64,000 nucleotides of DNA from Camarhynchus parvulus (lineage: Eukaryota > Chordata > Aves > Passeriformes > Thraupidae), in NCBI RefSeq assembly GCF_901933205.1, contig NC_044572.1, positions 31,754,001-31,818,000 on the forward strand. The letters are read 5' to 3'. Position numbers and translations under genes: made by a program. Below, piece by piece: positions 63,063 through 64,000 of the stretch (positions are counted from its first letter, which is position 1; every line of letters starts with the position of its first letter). The notes under the pieces were generated by a model that worked only from the letters and a program-made list of their open reading frames with translations, was not told the DNA's origin and ran no database searches.

Positions 63063-64000
63063 CTGAGGAATGAAAATATGATTTTTTTGTACTCAGAATC
63101 AGCAGTAAATGGAATGCATTCGTATCCTAGGTTACTGAGTCTCATTTCAACCCTCAGACTAACATACAATCATCTTCCACATAATGAACTCATTAAATGT
63201 TCTCTCATAACCACCTGCAGTCTAGGTGATGGGGTCTCTAAGAAGTTTTTTAGAAAACGTTCTACTGTCTCATCAACCCTGTTGTTGGCAGGTTAATTTT
63301 TTCCCTTTGCTGTCAAAAGTAATTTTCCCTTTTCAATGTTCAAGTTACTCCCAGCTGTCCTTTACCATACAGAATAATTCCTTGACCTCTATTCTGTTTT
63401 ATAATAAATATTTTCATCCTCTTTTTCATCTTTTCTGTAAATTGTACAACATAGGTTCCTTCAATTTCTCATTGTAGTTGTGGCCTGCAATTTGCTTATC
63501 CATATTGTCATGATCCTTCACTGAATTATTTGTAATTTATTTTAGCTCATATTTAACCCTTATTTCCTTCACTACTTTCTCATGTAGTGAGACAGTGAGG
63601 AGGGAAGAAGAAATATAATTACTGTTCTATGTTCTTATGCAAGCATAAAACAAACAGCAAATTATTTATTTGGAACAGCATCACATTTTGTCCTTTCTTT
63701 TAATTTGTCATATATTATCATCCAAGGACCTCTGTCACAGTGCTGTTCTTTACAATCATGCATTTATTTCTTCAGCTCAGTATTAGCATTCTGTAGCTGA
63801 ATTACTTGGCATCTATCTAAATTAAATCTTATCCTACTGTTGTTTGCACATGCCACTAGACTCCTTAGATAATTCTTTTTTTTCCTATCTATCCTCCAAT
63901 GCATTTGCAATCCCTCATCATTTTATTGTCTGAAAATCTGGTTAGTGCTCAATTTACATATGCCTATAAACCAGTTGCAGCTGGTACTGGTTCCAGTACA
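63063..64000 (-). other. RAPGEF5: RAPGEF5 intron, runs off the window
   Basis: Ends TTCATTCCTCAG at 63063 on the minus strand. The preceding exon, expected to encode the FNEVQ-type catalytic segment, was not found before the right edge. The sequence is AT-rich, with no repeat family recognised. Confidence 0.8.

Noticed and set aside
1..64000. CRISPR arrays, prokaryotic operons or other microbial systems
   Set aside because: No regularly spaced repeats with unique spacers and no dense coding; composition and repeats are those of a bird genome.

Overview
The window looks like nuclear DNA from a bird, most likely a passerine. It is gene-poor and AT-rich, with very long non-coding stretches. Its interspersed repeats are CR1 LINE fragments ending in the avian ATTCTATG-type tail, two LTR-like elements, and a SINE whose head resembles tRNA-Ile and whose tail resembles CR1 (the arrangement known from songbird TguSINE1). 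Nothing prokaryotic, no CRISPR array and no operon is visible. Most open frames of 60 to 230 codons here are chance frames.

One protein-coding gene is supported. On the minus strand, six consecutive exons between 47424 and 63062 encode the last ~156 residues of a Rap guanine nucleotide exchange factor, best matched to RAPGEF5 (MR-GEF/GFR). All six have AG/GT splice borders and their phases join without a break. They cover the C-terminal half of the RasGEF (CDC25-homology) catalytic domain and the end of the protein. Earlier exons lie beyond the right edge. The 3' UTR runs leftwards from 47423, with the first AATAAA on that strand at 45813-45808.

Layout: 1-4560 has no recognisable gene. 4590-4990 is an isolated CpG island with plausible splice donors on both strands, so it is a candidate promoter; in vertebrates the gene beside the RAPGEF5 3' end is usually CDCA7L, but no CDCA7L coding sequence was recognised. 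5000-45780 is intergenic, holding CR1 pieces (about 12.0, 19.4, 21.0 and 27.9 kb), LTR-like elements (about 30.9 and 37.7 kb), the tRNA-derived SINE (41.8 kb), simple repeats, and a few stretches that look like conserved regulatory sequence. 45785-63062 is the RAPGEF5 3' end, with one CR1 in an intron at 54.8 kb. 63063-64000 is intron or upstream RAPGEF5 sequence.

I found no convincing evidence of a new biological system. The items most worth a second look are the orphan CpG island, the SINE with a 37-bp tandem duplication inside its tRNA-derived head, and the candidate conserved non-coding blocks.
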